A DNA stretch of 13,489 nt from Pseudomonadota bacterium (GTDB lineage Bacteria; Pseudomonadota; Alphaproteobacteria; Sphingomonadales; Sphingomonadaceae), in the NCBI GenBank assembly GCA_023386135.1, contig JAEWKG010000064.1, positions 1-13,489 on the forward strand. The letters run 5' to 3'. A program made the translations under genes and the position numbers. Every line of letters begins with the position of its first letter. Within the stretch, counting starts at the first letter, position 1. The notes below the pieces were generated by a model that saw only the letters and a program-made list of their open reading frames with translations, was not told the origin of the DNA and ran no database searches. Below, piece after piece: positions 6,578 to 13,489 of the stretch.

Positions 6578-8563
6578 GTGCTGAGACAATCGACATCACG
6601 GGCCGCACTCGATGCTAACCTGAATCCAAAGGCGATGGTCCAACCGATATTGGTCGCCGTCGCAAGGACGGGGCTGGAGCTTCTGAGCAGCCTGCCTCGT
6701 GCCGTGAAGCAGCTCGTGGTGTTCACGCACGATGTATTCGCCTGCGTGGTCACAATGTACTTGGCATACTGTCTGCGCTTCGGGGCGATGGTACCGTTCG
6801 CCAAGCACTTGCAGATCAGCGCGGCGGTCGCGGTGGCCGCATGGACCGCTTCGGCGTTGTTTTCGGGTGTCTACACCAACATTTTTCGTTTCGCCGGGCG
6901 CGGCGCCATTCTGACTCTCGCGCGGGCGACGGGTGTAACGGTAATCATCCTGGTCGCCACCCTCGGCACGGGTCTGTTCGACAACGTTCCACGCACCGTT
7001 TCCATCATCGGCCCGGCGCTCTTGCTCATCTACTTGTTCGTTTCCCGGGTCGTGATCCGGTACGTCATGATCGACGTGCTTGAGCAGTTCGATTTCGTGG
7101 GATCGGTGCGGCGGCTGGCGATCTACGGTTCGGGCACCGCCGCTCAACAGGTGGCGGCGGCGATCAGTCATGAGCGCGCGATTCTGCTCGTCAGTTTCAT
7201 TGACCACAGCGGCAAGCGGGCCGGGTCGAAGATCAACGGCAAGCCGGTCTGGTCGCGCGGTGACATGGCGAAGAAGATTCGCGAATTCGACATTTCCGAC
7301 ATTATCATCGCCCTGCCTGACATGAGCCGGAGCCGGCGGAACAAGATCATCGAGCAGCTCAAGGAGTTGAAAGTCCGCGTGATGCTCGTACCCGCGGTGA
7401 TGCACGTGCTTGAAGGCCGGATATCGATCAGCGACATCCGTGAGATCCAGATCGAGGATGTGCTCGGCCGTGCGCAGGTGCCGCCGGACGAGGCGCTCGT
7501 AGGCGCGGCGATCCACAACCGCACTGTACTCGTCACCGGGGCCGGTGGCTCAATCGGCAGCGAGCTGTGCCGACAAATCGCGTCGTTCGCCCCGGCGAGG
7601 CTGATCTTGGCCGAGATGGCGGAATTCTCACTCTATTCGATCGAGCGCGAACTGCGCGAAAGCATGGCGGCAGGCTTGATCGCGCCGGTGGACATAGTGC
7701 CGCGGCTTGTCGACGTGACCGACCGCAGAGCGGTGGATGCACTGTTCGCCGAATGCCGACCTGACACCGTGTTCCACGCAGCTGCCTACAAACATGTCCC
7801 ACTGATCGAGGCCAATCCGCTGGCGGGGATCAGCAACAATCTGTTTGGAACGCTCAATTGCGCGCTCGCCGCGCAGGAGGCGGGGGTCGACCGTTTTGTG
7901 CTTATCAGCACCGACAAGGCCGTCCGGCCTACAAATATCATGGGCGCTACCAAGCGCGGATGCGAACTGATCCTCCAAGGTTTGAGTGCGCGCGGTTCGC
8001 ACACCCGGTTCGCCATGGTTCGGTTCGGCAACGTGCTCGGCTCGTCCGGCTCGGTGGTGCCGTTATTCCGCGAGCAGATTGCACGCGGGGGGCCGATCAC
8101 GATTACCCACCGCGACATCACGCGCTTCTTCATGACCATTCCCGAAGCCGCGCTGCTGGTGATGCAGGCGAGCGCGATGGCCGTCGGAGGGGAGGTCTAC
8201 GTTCTGGACATGGGTGAACCTGTGCGGATCAGCGACTTGGCCGAAACCATGATCAAGGTCTCTGGCGCGACTGTGCGCAGCCCATCCAATCCTGAGGGTG
8301 ATATCGAAATCGTCGAGATCGGCCTGCGGCCCGGAGAAAAGCTCTACGAGGAACTGCTCATCGGCAATGATCCGCAGCCGACTGGGCATCCGCGCATCAT
8401 GCAAGCGCGCGAAGATAGCCTGCCGTGGAGCGGCGTTGAGGAACTGCTCAGTGGTCTTGCGCGCGCTGTCGAAGCGAGCGACATCGGCGGTGCGATCGGG
8501 CTCATCGGTCAACTGGTGCCCGAGTATCAGCCCATCCCGCAGGATGTCTGCTTGGTGGTGTAA
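6578..8563 (+). CDS. Membrane-bound nucleotide-sugar 4,6-dehydratase (WbpM/CapD/PglF family)
   Basis: 661 aa from a GTG; an ATG at 6635 preceded by AAAGG is a good alternative start (642 aa). Four transmembrane helices (about 44-66, 79-99, 110-132, 140-161) are followed by a first Rossmann-like domain (GSGTAAQQ, 184-191). The catalytic SDR domain begins with VLVTGAGGSIGSELCRQ (GxxGxxG at 321-327). The active site reads ISTDKAVRPTN-IMGATKR. M455 stands where classical SDRs have Tyr, four before K459, which is the known feature of long WbpM-type enzymes. FGNVLGSSGSVVPLF and LRPGEKLYEELL are also typical. The family converts UDP-GlcNAc to the 4-keto-6-deoxy sugar, precursor of QuiNAc, FucNAc or bacillosamine. 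The downstream SDR-PGT fusion is on the same strand 273 bp away and probably uses this product. Confidence 0.92.
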   Translation: MLRQSTSRAALDANLNPKAMVQPILVAVARTGLELLSSLPRAVKQLVVFTHDVFACVVTMYLAYCLRFGAMVPFAKHLQISAAVAVAAWTASALFSGVYTNIFRFAGRGAILTLARATGVTVIILVATLGTGLFDNVPRTVSIIGPALLLIYLFVSRVVIRYVMIDVLEQFDFVGSVRRLAIYGSGTAAQQVAAAISHERAILLVSFIDHSGKRAGSKINGKPVWSRGDMAKKIREFDISDIIIALPDMSRSRRNKIIEQLKELKVRVMLVPAVMHVLEGRISISDIREIQIEDVLGRAQVPPDEALVGAAIHNRTVLVTGAGGSIGSELCRQIASFAPARLILAEMAEFSLYSIERELRESMAAGLIAPVDIVPRLVDVTDRRAVDALFAECRPDTVFHAAAYKHVPLIEANPLAGISNNLFGTLNCALAAQEAGVDRFVLISTDKAVRPTNIMGATKRGCELILQGLSARGSHTRFAMVRFGNVLGSSGSVVPLFREQIARGGPITITHRDITRFFMTIPEAALLVMQASAMAVGGEVYVLDMGEPVRISDLAETMIKVSGATVRSPSNPEGDIEIVEIGLRPGEKLYEELLIGNDPQPTGHPRIMQAREDSLPWSGVEELLSGLARAVEASDIGGAIGLIGQLVPEYQPIPQDVCLVV

Positions 8564-8836
8564 TGCCCTGTGTAGGCCCAGGTCGCCACTCTCGGACCTG
8601 TCGCCCTATCGTGGTCTCCGGTTCGCGGTGTCGTGTGCCATTCGGGCAGACGATCGTCGTAGCGCCGACGGCCATCGCTTGGGGCCTTTTGGCCCACCAG
8701 ATCTGGAGTAGACGATCCCTCTTGTGTAGCGAACGTCCCCGCCGCTACGACGGCAATTGCTGGCGATCGCGCGATGCGTCACGGGGGACCAGGATTCCGC
8801 CGCGTCGCCATTCCTTTCACTCTAGATGGAACAGGC

Positions 8837-10078
8837 ATGTCTGCGACGCGTGAAATAACGCAAGGAACTGCGACAGGCTTGCGGTGCCAGTCCCAACTTG
8901 CCGGGCGACGCATAGCGGTCGTTGGAGCGAGTGGATCTGTGGGAACCAGACTTGTCCCGTGGCTGGTGTCCCGAGGCGCGGACGTCATTGCCGTGGGACG
9001 CGACCCCGCTCGGCTTGACCGGCTGTCGGGCAGCACGGAGTTCTGGCCTGAAGGTGAACTCGGTGAACGACTCCGTTCAGACCAGGTAGATTGCGTACTC
9101 GATCTGGCGGTCTTGAATTCAAACGCCAGTGCGGACCTCGCCGCATTCCGGTCTGCGAATTTTTTCCGCGTGCAAGCGTTGGTTGCTGCCGCACGCAGCG
9201 CTGGCGTCAGACGGGTGGTTGCACTGTCCTCGTATCACGCCGCCGATCCTGAAAATCACAGTAGTTATGCGCAAAGCAAGCGCGAACTTGAGCAATGGCT
9301 AGCGACCGAACCGCACGGGCAGGCGCGCATCGTGGTGCTGCCAAAGATCATCGCAGATGAGACTGGCATACGCCGTTGGGCATGGCGCGGGCTGGCGACG
9401 GCCAAGCCGGCGGCGCCGTTTTCCGCCGCTGCCGAAGCGATCGAAGCGGCCATCTTGACCCAAGAACCGGCGTCGAGACCGATCTGGGTCGCTAGTATGG
9501 GACACCATGCGGGCTATGACCGATTATCCCGGTTGATAGACATTGCGTTCGCTCTGGCCGTGATCCTGGGGGGCAGTTGGCTGATGTTACTGCTCGCTGC
9601 CGCGGTTCGGCTCGACAGTGAAGGCGCTGCCATCTTCCGGCAGCAACGCGTCGGGCGAAATGAACGCCCATTCACGCTCTACAAATTCCGTACGATGGCC
9701 ATGAATACAAAGGAGGCCGGTACGCACGAAGTGGCCGGCGCCGCGGTTACCCGTTTGGGTGCGCTGCTGCGGCGTTTCAAATTGGACGAACTGCCGCAGG
9801 CCTGGAACATCTTGCGTGGCGAGTTGGCCTTGGTCGGACCCCGACCTTGCCTGTTGGTACAACGAGAACTCATCGAGGAGCGGCGCGCGAATGGTGTGTT
9901 CGCGTTGCGGCCAGGCCTGACCGGCCTGGCGCAAGTCAACGGTGTGGATATGAGCGATCCGCGTGAGTTGGTGCGCTGGGAAGTCCTCTATTCAAGGATT
10001 CGCGGTCTGCTTCTCGATATTCGTATCGTGTGGCAAACATTTGCGGGCCGCGGCAACGGAGACAGGATTGCTCCATAG
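8837..10078 (+). CDS. Fusion of compact SDR oxidoreductase and monotopic phosphoglycosyl transferase
   Basis: 413 aa from the ATG at 8837; an in-frame ATG at 8774 would add 21 unconvincing residues. Residues about 23-215 form a short SDR: GASGSVG (30-36), SSYHAADPEN (131-140) and Y144-x3-K148 in SSYAQSKRELE, so the Ser-Tyr-Lys set is complete. From about 226 the protein is a bacterial sugar transferase of the WcaJ/PglC/WbaP superfamily: membrane hairpin helix (about 233-257), QQRVGRNERPFTLYKFRTM, the catalytic Asp-Glu D317/E318 in RRFKLDELPQAWNILRGEL, ALVGPRP and RPGLTGLAQVNG. The PGT half transfers a sugar-1-phosphate to undecaprenyl phosphate and so starts the glycan. The SDR half could reduce the 4-keto group made by the upstream dehydratase. 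That coupling is inference; the two-domain fusion itself is plain in one uninterrupted frame. Confidence 0.88.
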   Translation: MSATREITQGTATGLRCQSQLAGRRIAVVGASGSVGTRLVPWLVSRGADVIAVGRDPARLDRLSGSTEFWPEGELGERLRSDQVDCVLDLAVLNSNASADLAAFRSANFFRVQALVAAARSAGVRRVVALSSYHAADPENHSSYAQSKRELEQWLATEPHGQARIVVLPKIIADETGIRRWAWRGLATAKPAAPFSAAAEAIEAAILTQEPASRPIWVASMGHHAGYDRLSRLIDIAFALAVILGGSWLMLLLAAAVRLDSEGAAIFRQQRVGRNERPFTLYKFRTMAMNTKEAGTHEVAGAAVTRLGALLRRFKLDELPQAWNILRGELALVGPRPCLLVQRELIEERRANGVFALRPGLTGLAQVNGVDMSDPRELVRWEVLYSRIRGLLLDIRIVWQTFAGRGNGDRIAP

Positions 10079-10108
10079 GGGGGGCAATCCCAAGTGGACT
10101 TGGTATGT

Positions 10109-10127
10109 TGAAGAAAAAATTTCTTCA
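10109..10127. terminator. Weak AT-rich hairpin in a convergent gap
   Basis: TGAAGAAA and TTTCTTCA pair perfectly around an AAA loop between two convergent genes. A second small hairpin, CCAAGT/ACTTGG, lies at 10090-10103. Neither has the GC-rich stem plus U-tract of a classical intrinsic terminator, so this is only a candidate bidirectional stop. Confidence 0.25.
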
Positions 10128-10172
10128 CTCTCTTGTAGATTTCACTTACTTTTATTTGCGTGTTTCCAGCCG

Positions 10173-10189
10173 AAAGTGAACTTCACTTT
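10173..10189. repeat. Perfect 8+1+8 inverted repeat at a gene end
   Basis: AAAGTGAACTTCACTTT is a perfect dyad centred on 10181. With one bulged T the pairing extends to CCG/CGG at 10170-10193. It covers the stop codon of the minus-strand secreted-protein gene. As RNA it would be a stable hairpin for transcripts from either side; as DNA it could be a protein site. Confidence 0.5.
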
Positions 10190-11562
10190 TCGGACCGGCT
10201 CGTTTCAACCCAGCGGCCGCCTAAATCAGTCGGCAATCGGCGCAGTTCGATTACCGCGTCAGTTGTCCCGGTGAACGAACGGCTTCCCTCCAAGTGCATC
10301 AGATCACGCCCGCTTCCATTGGTCAGAGTGGTGTTGCCGTCGAGGAACTGAATGGTGAGGACTTGTCCGTCGTTGCCACCATTGAGGCTTTTGACGACTT
10401 GGCGAGTAGCGCTCTGGACAAAGAGCAGCCCCTTGCCGCGTACGTCGATCACGCCATTGACGACGCGCGCCATCTCGCCGCGCTCGGAAACGTGGCCGGT
10501 CTCCAGTCCACCCACCCTGTCGAAGCGGGCGATAGGCGTGATTCCGTCGCTGCCGCTGACGATCGCAAGTCCCTGTCCGGCGGTCGCGCGCAGCGCGGGC
10601 CCCGCCGCTTCGGCGCCCGTCTCGTCGGTTGGCACGAAGCGCATCATGACGTCTTTCGATGGTCCGGCCGCAACCCACTCGGATACGTTGTTCGAGGGAT
10701 GAAGCGGGGACACCGCATCGCGGAAGCTCGCCGAAAAATCGCCGGGGCCGAACAGCACGCGCCCCTGCTCGCTGATCCGCATGATCGATCGGTCGGACGA
10801 ATCGACGAAGCGCCATGTGACCGACCCGTCGCGCACCGTCTGGCCGTAGCGCGCCACCGGCGGTGTGTTGCCCGTAGTGCCGCCCGAGATGGAGACGAGC
10901 ATCGCTTCGCCGGTGGAGCGGTAGATTCCTGCGCCGGCAATCCGTTCGCCGCGCGCCCACATTTCGTATGCAGACGCGATGGCCGGCCAAGGCGCCAGCG
11001 AGCGCAGCGCGAGCGACCATTCGGGGCGATCCGGCTCCTGCGCGAACTGCATCAGACCGGCCCCGCGAAAGCCGGTCTTGAGCGAGCCGTTCGAAAAGTC
11101 GCCTGTGCTCCACAGGATCGACGCCCTGCGCGCTGCGGCGCTTTCACTTCCAGCGGTGCCGAAGTTGTTGAGGTTCAGCACCGGGTGATGCCCGCTGCCG
11201 ATGAGCCACTGGCTATCATTGACTGCTGCGTCGCGGGCCAAGACGCCAACGCTCTTGGTGGTTTCGCCGGGGGACGAGAAGCCGTTGATTACCGACAGGT
11301 CAAGAATGACTGCATCGGGGGGTAGATCGCGGAGCAAGCGCTGGCGATCAAAGCGGCAGCCCGCCGGTACGACAACCAGTGTTTTTGCCGCCCTAGTCGC
11401 AGCGCTGATCGCGCCGGTATCGTCGCTTGTGCCGTCGCAACGCGCGCCTTGCGCGGCGACCGCCGACGGGGCCGCATGCTCGGGCAGGACAGGCACGGCC
11501 GTTTGTGCACGAGCCAGCGAAGGCAGCGCCGCGAGGAGGAGGGCAAAGACACCAAATCGCAT
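10183..11562 (-). CDS. Secreted tailspike-like protein (pectate-lyase-3-like N-terminus)
   Basis: 459 aa with a Sec signal peptide (MRFGVFALLLAALPSLARA, cleavage near residue 19), so it is exported. GARCDGTSDDTGAI (39-52) is the opening block of Pectate_lyase_3/phage tailspike beta-helices. About 205-254 carries the phage-type block ERIAGAGIYRSTGEA, then GTTGNTPP and RDGSVTWRFVD. The C-terminal end (about 397-456, GQVLTIQFLDGNTTLTNG through to WVETSRS) resembles the closing beta domain of phage tail and capsule-binding proteins. No catalytic residues can be assigned. Read on the minus strand, GGGAG nine bases upstream supports the ATG. It begins 49 bp after the GT4 gene on the same strand and is probably its operon partner. 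It may cut, bind or organise the polysaccharide; all three are inference. Confidence 0.72.
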   Translation of the reverse strand: MRFGVFALLLAALPSLARAQTAVPVLPEHAAPSAVAAQGARCDGTSDDTGAISAATRAAKTLVVVPAGCRFDRQRLLRDLPPDAVILDLSVINGFSSPGETTKSVGVLARDAAVNDSQWLIGSGHHPVLNLNNFGTAGSESAAARRASILWSTGDFSNGSLKTGFRGAGLMQFAQEPDRPEWSLALRSLAPWPAIASAYEMWARGERIAGAGIYRSTGEAMLVSISGGTTGNTPPVARYGQTVRDGSVTWRFVDSSDRSIMRISEQGRVLFGPGDFSASFRDAVSPLHPSNNVSEWVAAGPSKDVMMRFVPTDETGAEAAGPALRATAGQGLAIVSGSDGITPIARFDRVGGLETGHVSERGEMARVVNGVIDVRGKGLLFVQSATRQVVKSLNGGNDGQVLTIQFLDGNTTLTNGSGRDLMHLEGSRSFTGTTDAVIELRRLPTDLGGRWVETSRSEK

Positions 11563-11571
11563 GGCAAGAGA

Positions 11572-11576
11572 CTCCC
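11572..11576 (-). promoter_or_regulatory. Ribosome binding site of the secreted-protein gene
   Basis: Reads GGGAG on the minus strand, nine bases before the ATG at 11562, and supports the start that gives a complete signal peptide. Confidence 0.5.
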
Positions 11577-11611
11577 GATTGAGCGCTTGAACCGCATCGG
11601 CGCGGTTCCAT

Positions 11612-12796
11612 CTATCCTTTCGCCGCGCGCCTGGTGAAGGCGACTAGATCGGCTGCCATCTGATCCATAATCCGGCGCCGCGCGAATCGCTGCTTGAACT
11701 CGCTTCGATCGGGTATCTGGATCACCGTACGAAGTTGCTCGTATCCGCGCACCAACCCTTCGACGTCGCAGGGAGCGAACAGAACGGCGTCGGACAGTTC
11801 GCTCCGGAGGAAGTCTGCGCTCACCCCCGCAAGTCCAGCGAGGATTGGACGGCCGAGCGCGCCGTACTCGAACAACTTTGACGGCAGCACCTTGAGAAAG
11901 GCAGGCACGTCGTTGAGATGCAGCAGCAGTATATCGGCGTTCGCGTACTCTTCCAGAAGACGCGCGCGCGGAACCGGGGGAACTATTTCGACATTGTCCA
12001 GTCCGCGCGTTGCGTTCGCAAGTTGGACGGCGCGCCCGCCGTGCCCGACGATACGGAAGCGCGCGCGCCCCGCCAGCATCCGCGCCGCCTGGGGAACGAT
12101 CTCGTGCAGACCCTGTCCTTCTCCAATGTTTCCCGCATAGAGGATCAGCGGTGTCCTTTCCGCGCGGCTGGAGTTGAGGGACAACTCGAGAAATTCGTCG
12201 TCGATCCCGTTGCTGAATGTGCGCAGCGTCGCCTTTGGAGCCAGCCGGACCATGTCCTCAATGAACCCCGGCGAGACCACGTTGATCGCATCAGCCCGCC
12301 CGAAGGTGGCCCTTTCGATCACCTTCATCCCGGGCAGCAGCAGGCGCGCGCGGCTGTCCCTCACAACGTCGGTGATGGTTTCGACGAACAGGTCGCGGAT
12401 ATCGAGGTAGAGCGGCGCGCCGCTGCGGCGCGATTCCCACGCGCCCAACGCGGCTGTCATCAGTCGCGAGGACGTGGCAAAGACTGCGTCGTGCGGCCCC
12501 GTCGCGCGGGCGATCGACAGAGCCTGCCGCGCGAACGCGCCGAACGCGCGCGCCTGGTCCATCATTCCGCTGTCGTGATCCGGCAGTTCGATCCGGTGGA
12601 CGCGGATCGCGCCGCGCTGCTCGATTGCCTTGGTCCCCGGAATCGATCCCTTGTAGCGATTGGGCTGGGTGGTGATCACCTCGACTGACATGCCCCGCGG
12701 CATCGCCCGCTCAAGCGCGTCGACCAGCGCGCCGCAACGGAAGGAACCCGCGCACAGATCGGGAGGATAATAGAAGCTGAAAATCAGCAGCTTCAC
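11612..12796 (-). CDS. Family 4 glycosyltransferase, WbuB-like
   Basis: 394 aa from a GTG at 12796, giving the typical beginning MKLLIFSFYYPPDLCAGSFR. A GTG at 12808 would add four residues but directly abuts the AGAGGG that serves as ribosome site for the inner start. The protein has two Rossmann halves (GT-B fold). Useful blocks are LYLDIRDLFVETITDV (about 129-144), NVVSPGF, FSNGIDDEF, LILYAGNIGEGQGL (start of the C-terminal domain) and the nucleotide-sugar site LKVLPSKLFEYGALGRPIL. These match the WbuB subgroup of GT4, which adds amino sugars during O-antigen or capsule synthesis in the cytoplasm. The gene starts 19 bp after the wecC stop, so it is in one operon with wecC and may use UDP-ManNAcA or another amino sugar; donor and acceptor cannot be read from sequence. 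Confidence 0.88.
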   Translation of the reverse strand: MKLLIFSFYYPPDLCAGSFRCGALVDALERAMPRGMSVEVITTQPNRYKGSIPGTKAIEQRGAIRVHRIELPDHDSGMMDQARAFGAFARQALSIARATGPHDAVFATSSRLMTAALGAWESRRSGAPLYLDIRDLFVETITDVVRDSRARLLLPGMKVIERATFGRADAINVVSPGFIEDMVRLAPKATLRTFSNGIDDEFLELSLNSSRAERTPLILYAGNIGEGQGLHEIVPQAARMLAGRARFRIVGHGGRAVQLANATRGLDNVEIVPPVPRARLLEEYANADILLLHLNDVPAFLKVLPSKLFEYGALGRPILAGLAGVSADFLRSELSDAVLFAPCDVEGLVRGYEQLRTVIQIPDRSEFKQRFARRRIMDQMAADLVAFTRRAAKG

Positions 12797-12815
12797 GGCG
12801 CCGGGCACCCTCTCA

Positions 12816-13489
12816 TCAGACCGGACGGGCGAGCACGCCGCAGAAGTCGAACACTGTCTTGCCGGCGAGCCGCGGAGCGAAGCCGGGGTCGGCGAATTGG
12901 CAGTGGCTCACCAAGATGGCGACGATATCGGCCTGCTCGAGCGCCTCGTCCAACGAAGCGAGCGACAGCTCGTGATGGCTATCAATGTTGGGCTCCACAT
13001 TGAGTGTGGCAATCCCTTCGGCGGCGAGTGCCCGGGCCACTTCCATTGCCGGTGATTCGCGCAAGTCGTCAATATCGGGCTTGAAGGCTAGACCGAGGCA
13101 GGCGACCTTCGCACCCGGTCGCGTTGCAGTGGCGGCGCGTATCTTGTCGATGACCCACTCGGTCTTGCCCTTATTCACCAACCGTGCCTGGCGGATGAGC
13201 TTGGCATTCTGAGGATCGCTGGCGACGATGAACCAGGGGTCGACTGCGATGCAATGGCCGCCGACGCCTGGACCGGGCTGGAGGATGTTGACTCGGGGAT
13301 GGCAATTGGCGAGCGCGATCAGCTTCCAGACGTCGATGCCCTCCTTGTCGCAAATCAGCGACAGCTCGTTGGCGAAGGCGATATTGAGGTCGCGGAAGCT
13401 GTTCTCGGTCAGCTTGCACATTTCGGCGGTCCTGGCGTCGGTCTGCAGCACCCGGCCGCGCACGAAGCGACGATAGAAGTCGCCCACCA
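12816..13489 (-). CDS. wecC: UDP-N-acetyl-D-mannosamine dehydrogenase, 3' part
   Basis: The gene enters from the right edge, so the N-terminal NAD-binding domain is missing; 224 residues are visible. The central helix AEMCKLTENSFRDLNIAF and the PGPGVGGHCIAVDPWF active-site loop, with the catalytic Cys, match E. coli WecC closely. The UDP-binding C-terminal domain has CLGLAFKPDIDDLRESPAM and VEPNIDSHHE. The enzyme oxidises UDP-ManNAc twice, using NAD, to UDP-ManNAcA. Its substrate comes from WecB, encoded about 8.2 kb to the left on the opposite strand. The GVGGHCIAVDPWF loop and the VEPNI motif argue for WecC over UDP-glucose or UDP-GlcNAc dehydrogenases. It heads the minus-strand group wecC, GT4, secreted protein. 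Its own promoter lies beyond the window. Confidence 0.93.
   Translation of the reverse strand, partial: VGDFYRRFVRGRVLQTDARTAEMCKLTENSFRDLNIAFANELSLICDKEGIDVWKLIALANCHPRVNILQPGPGVGGHCIAVDPWFIVASDPQNAKLIRQARLVNKGKTEWVIDKIRAATATRPGAKVACLGLAFKPDIDDLRESPAMEVARALAAEGIATLNVEPNIDSHHELSLASLDEALEQADIVAILVSHCQFADPGFAPRLAGKTVFDFCGVLARPV

Noticed and set aside
8682..8695. GGGCC-TTTT-GGCCC hairpin between dehydratase and fusion genes
   Set aside because: Only five base pairs and no following T-tract; not a credible terminator. A CAGGTC/GACCTG stem at 8579-8600 was dropped for the same reason.
8563..8853. 96-codon frame whose ATG overlaps the dehydratase stop as TAATG
   Set aside because: The overlap looks like translational coupling, but the protein is rich in Arg, Ser, Cys and Pro, has no domain, and runs into the fusion gene in another frame.
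10294..11325. 343-codon plus-strand frame antisense to the secreted-protein gene
   Set aside because: Low-complexity Arg/Ala/Gly composition and no ribosome site, while the opposite strand has a signal peptide and recognisable motifs.
1..13489. tRNA, rRNA, CRISPR array, insertion sequence or attachment site
   Set aside because: No cloverleaf-like segment, regularly spaced repeat array, transposase motif or integrase was seen on either strand.

Overview
The window looks like part of an alphaproteobacterial chromosome, most likely of the order Sphingomonadales (Erythrobacter/Novosphingobium type). This is an inference from the high GC, the run envC-like, ctpA, dsbB, coq7, and the protein families. 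No 16S or other phylogenetic marker is present.

Left part (1-3419, all plus strand) is housekeeping. It holds the 3' end of an EnvC-like LytM factor, the carboxy-terminal processing protease CtpA with a complete Ser/Lys/Gln site, DsbB, the ubiquinone hydroxylase Coq7 (overlapping dsbB by ATGA), and a small exported protein of unknown function.

From 3469 to the right edge lies a surface-polysaccharide locus made of short units in mixed orientation. wecB (plus; UDP-ManNAc) converges on, and overlaps by 13 nt, a UDP-glucuronate 4-epimerase-like gene (minus; UDP-GalA). A 980-bp divergent gap of visibly lower GC follows. It contains a 47-aa membrane-protein gene with a strong Shine-Dalgarno that is too short for ordinary gene calling. 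Next, on the plus strand, come a membrane-bound WbpM/CapD-type nucleotide-sugar 4,6-dehydratase and a fused protein made of a compact SDR oxidoreductase and a monotopic phosphoglycosyl transferase. On the minus strand, read from the right edge inward, are wecC (UDP-ManNAcA dehydrogenase, cut by the window end), a GT4 glycosyltransferase of WbuB type, and a secreted protein carrying sequence blocks typical of phage tailspikes.

Together these genes predict a glycan whose first sugar is a 6-deoxy-HexNAc made from UDP-GlcNAc (dehydratase, then reductase-PGT fusion). WecB/WecC would supply ManNAcA, the epimerase GalA, and the GT4 enzyme would extend the chain. No Wzx, Wzy, Wza or Wzc is present, so flippase, polymerase and export genes must lie elsewhere. 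The most notable items are the SDR-PGT fusion next to its probable substrate-making enzyme, the tailspike-like secreted protein in a polysaccharide locus, and the unannotated small membrane protein.
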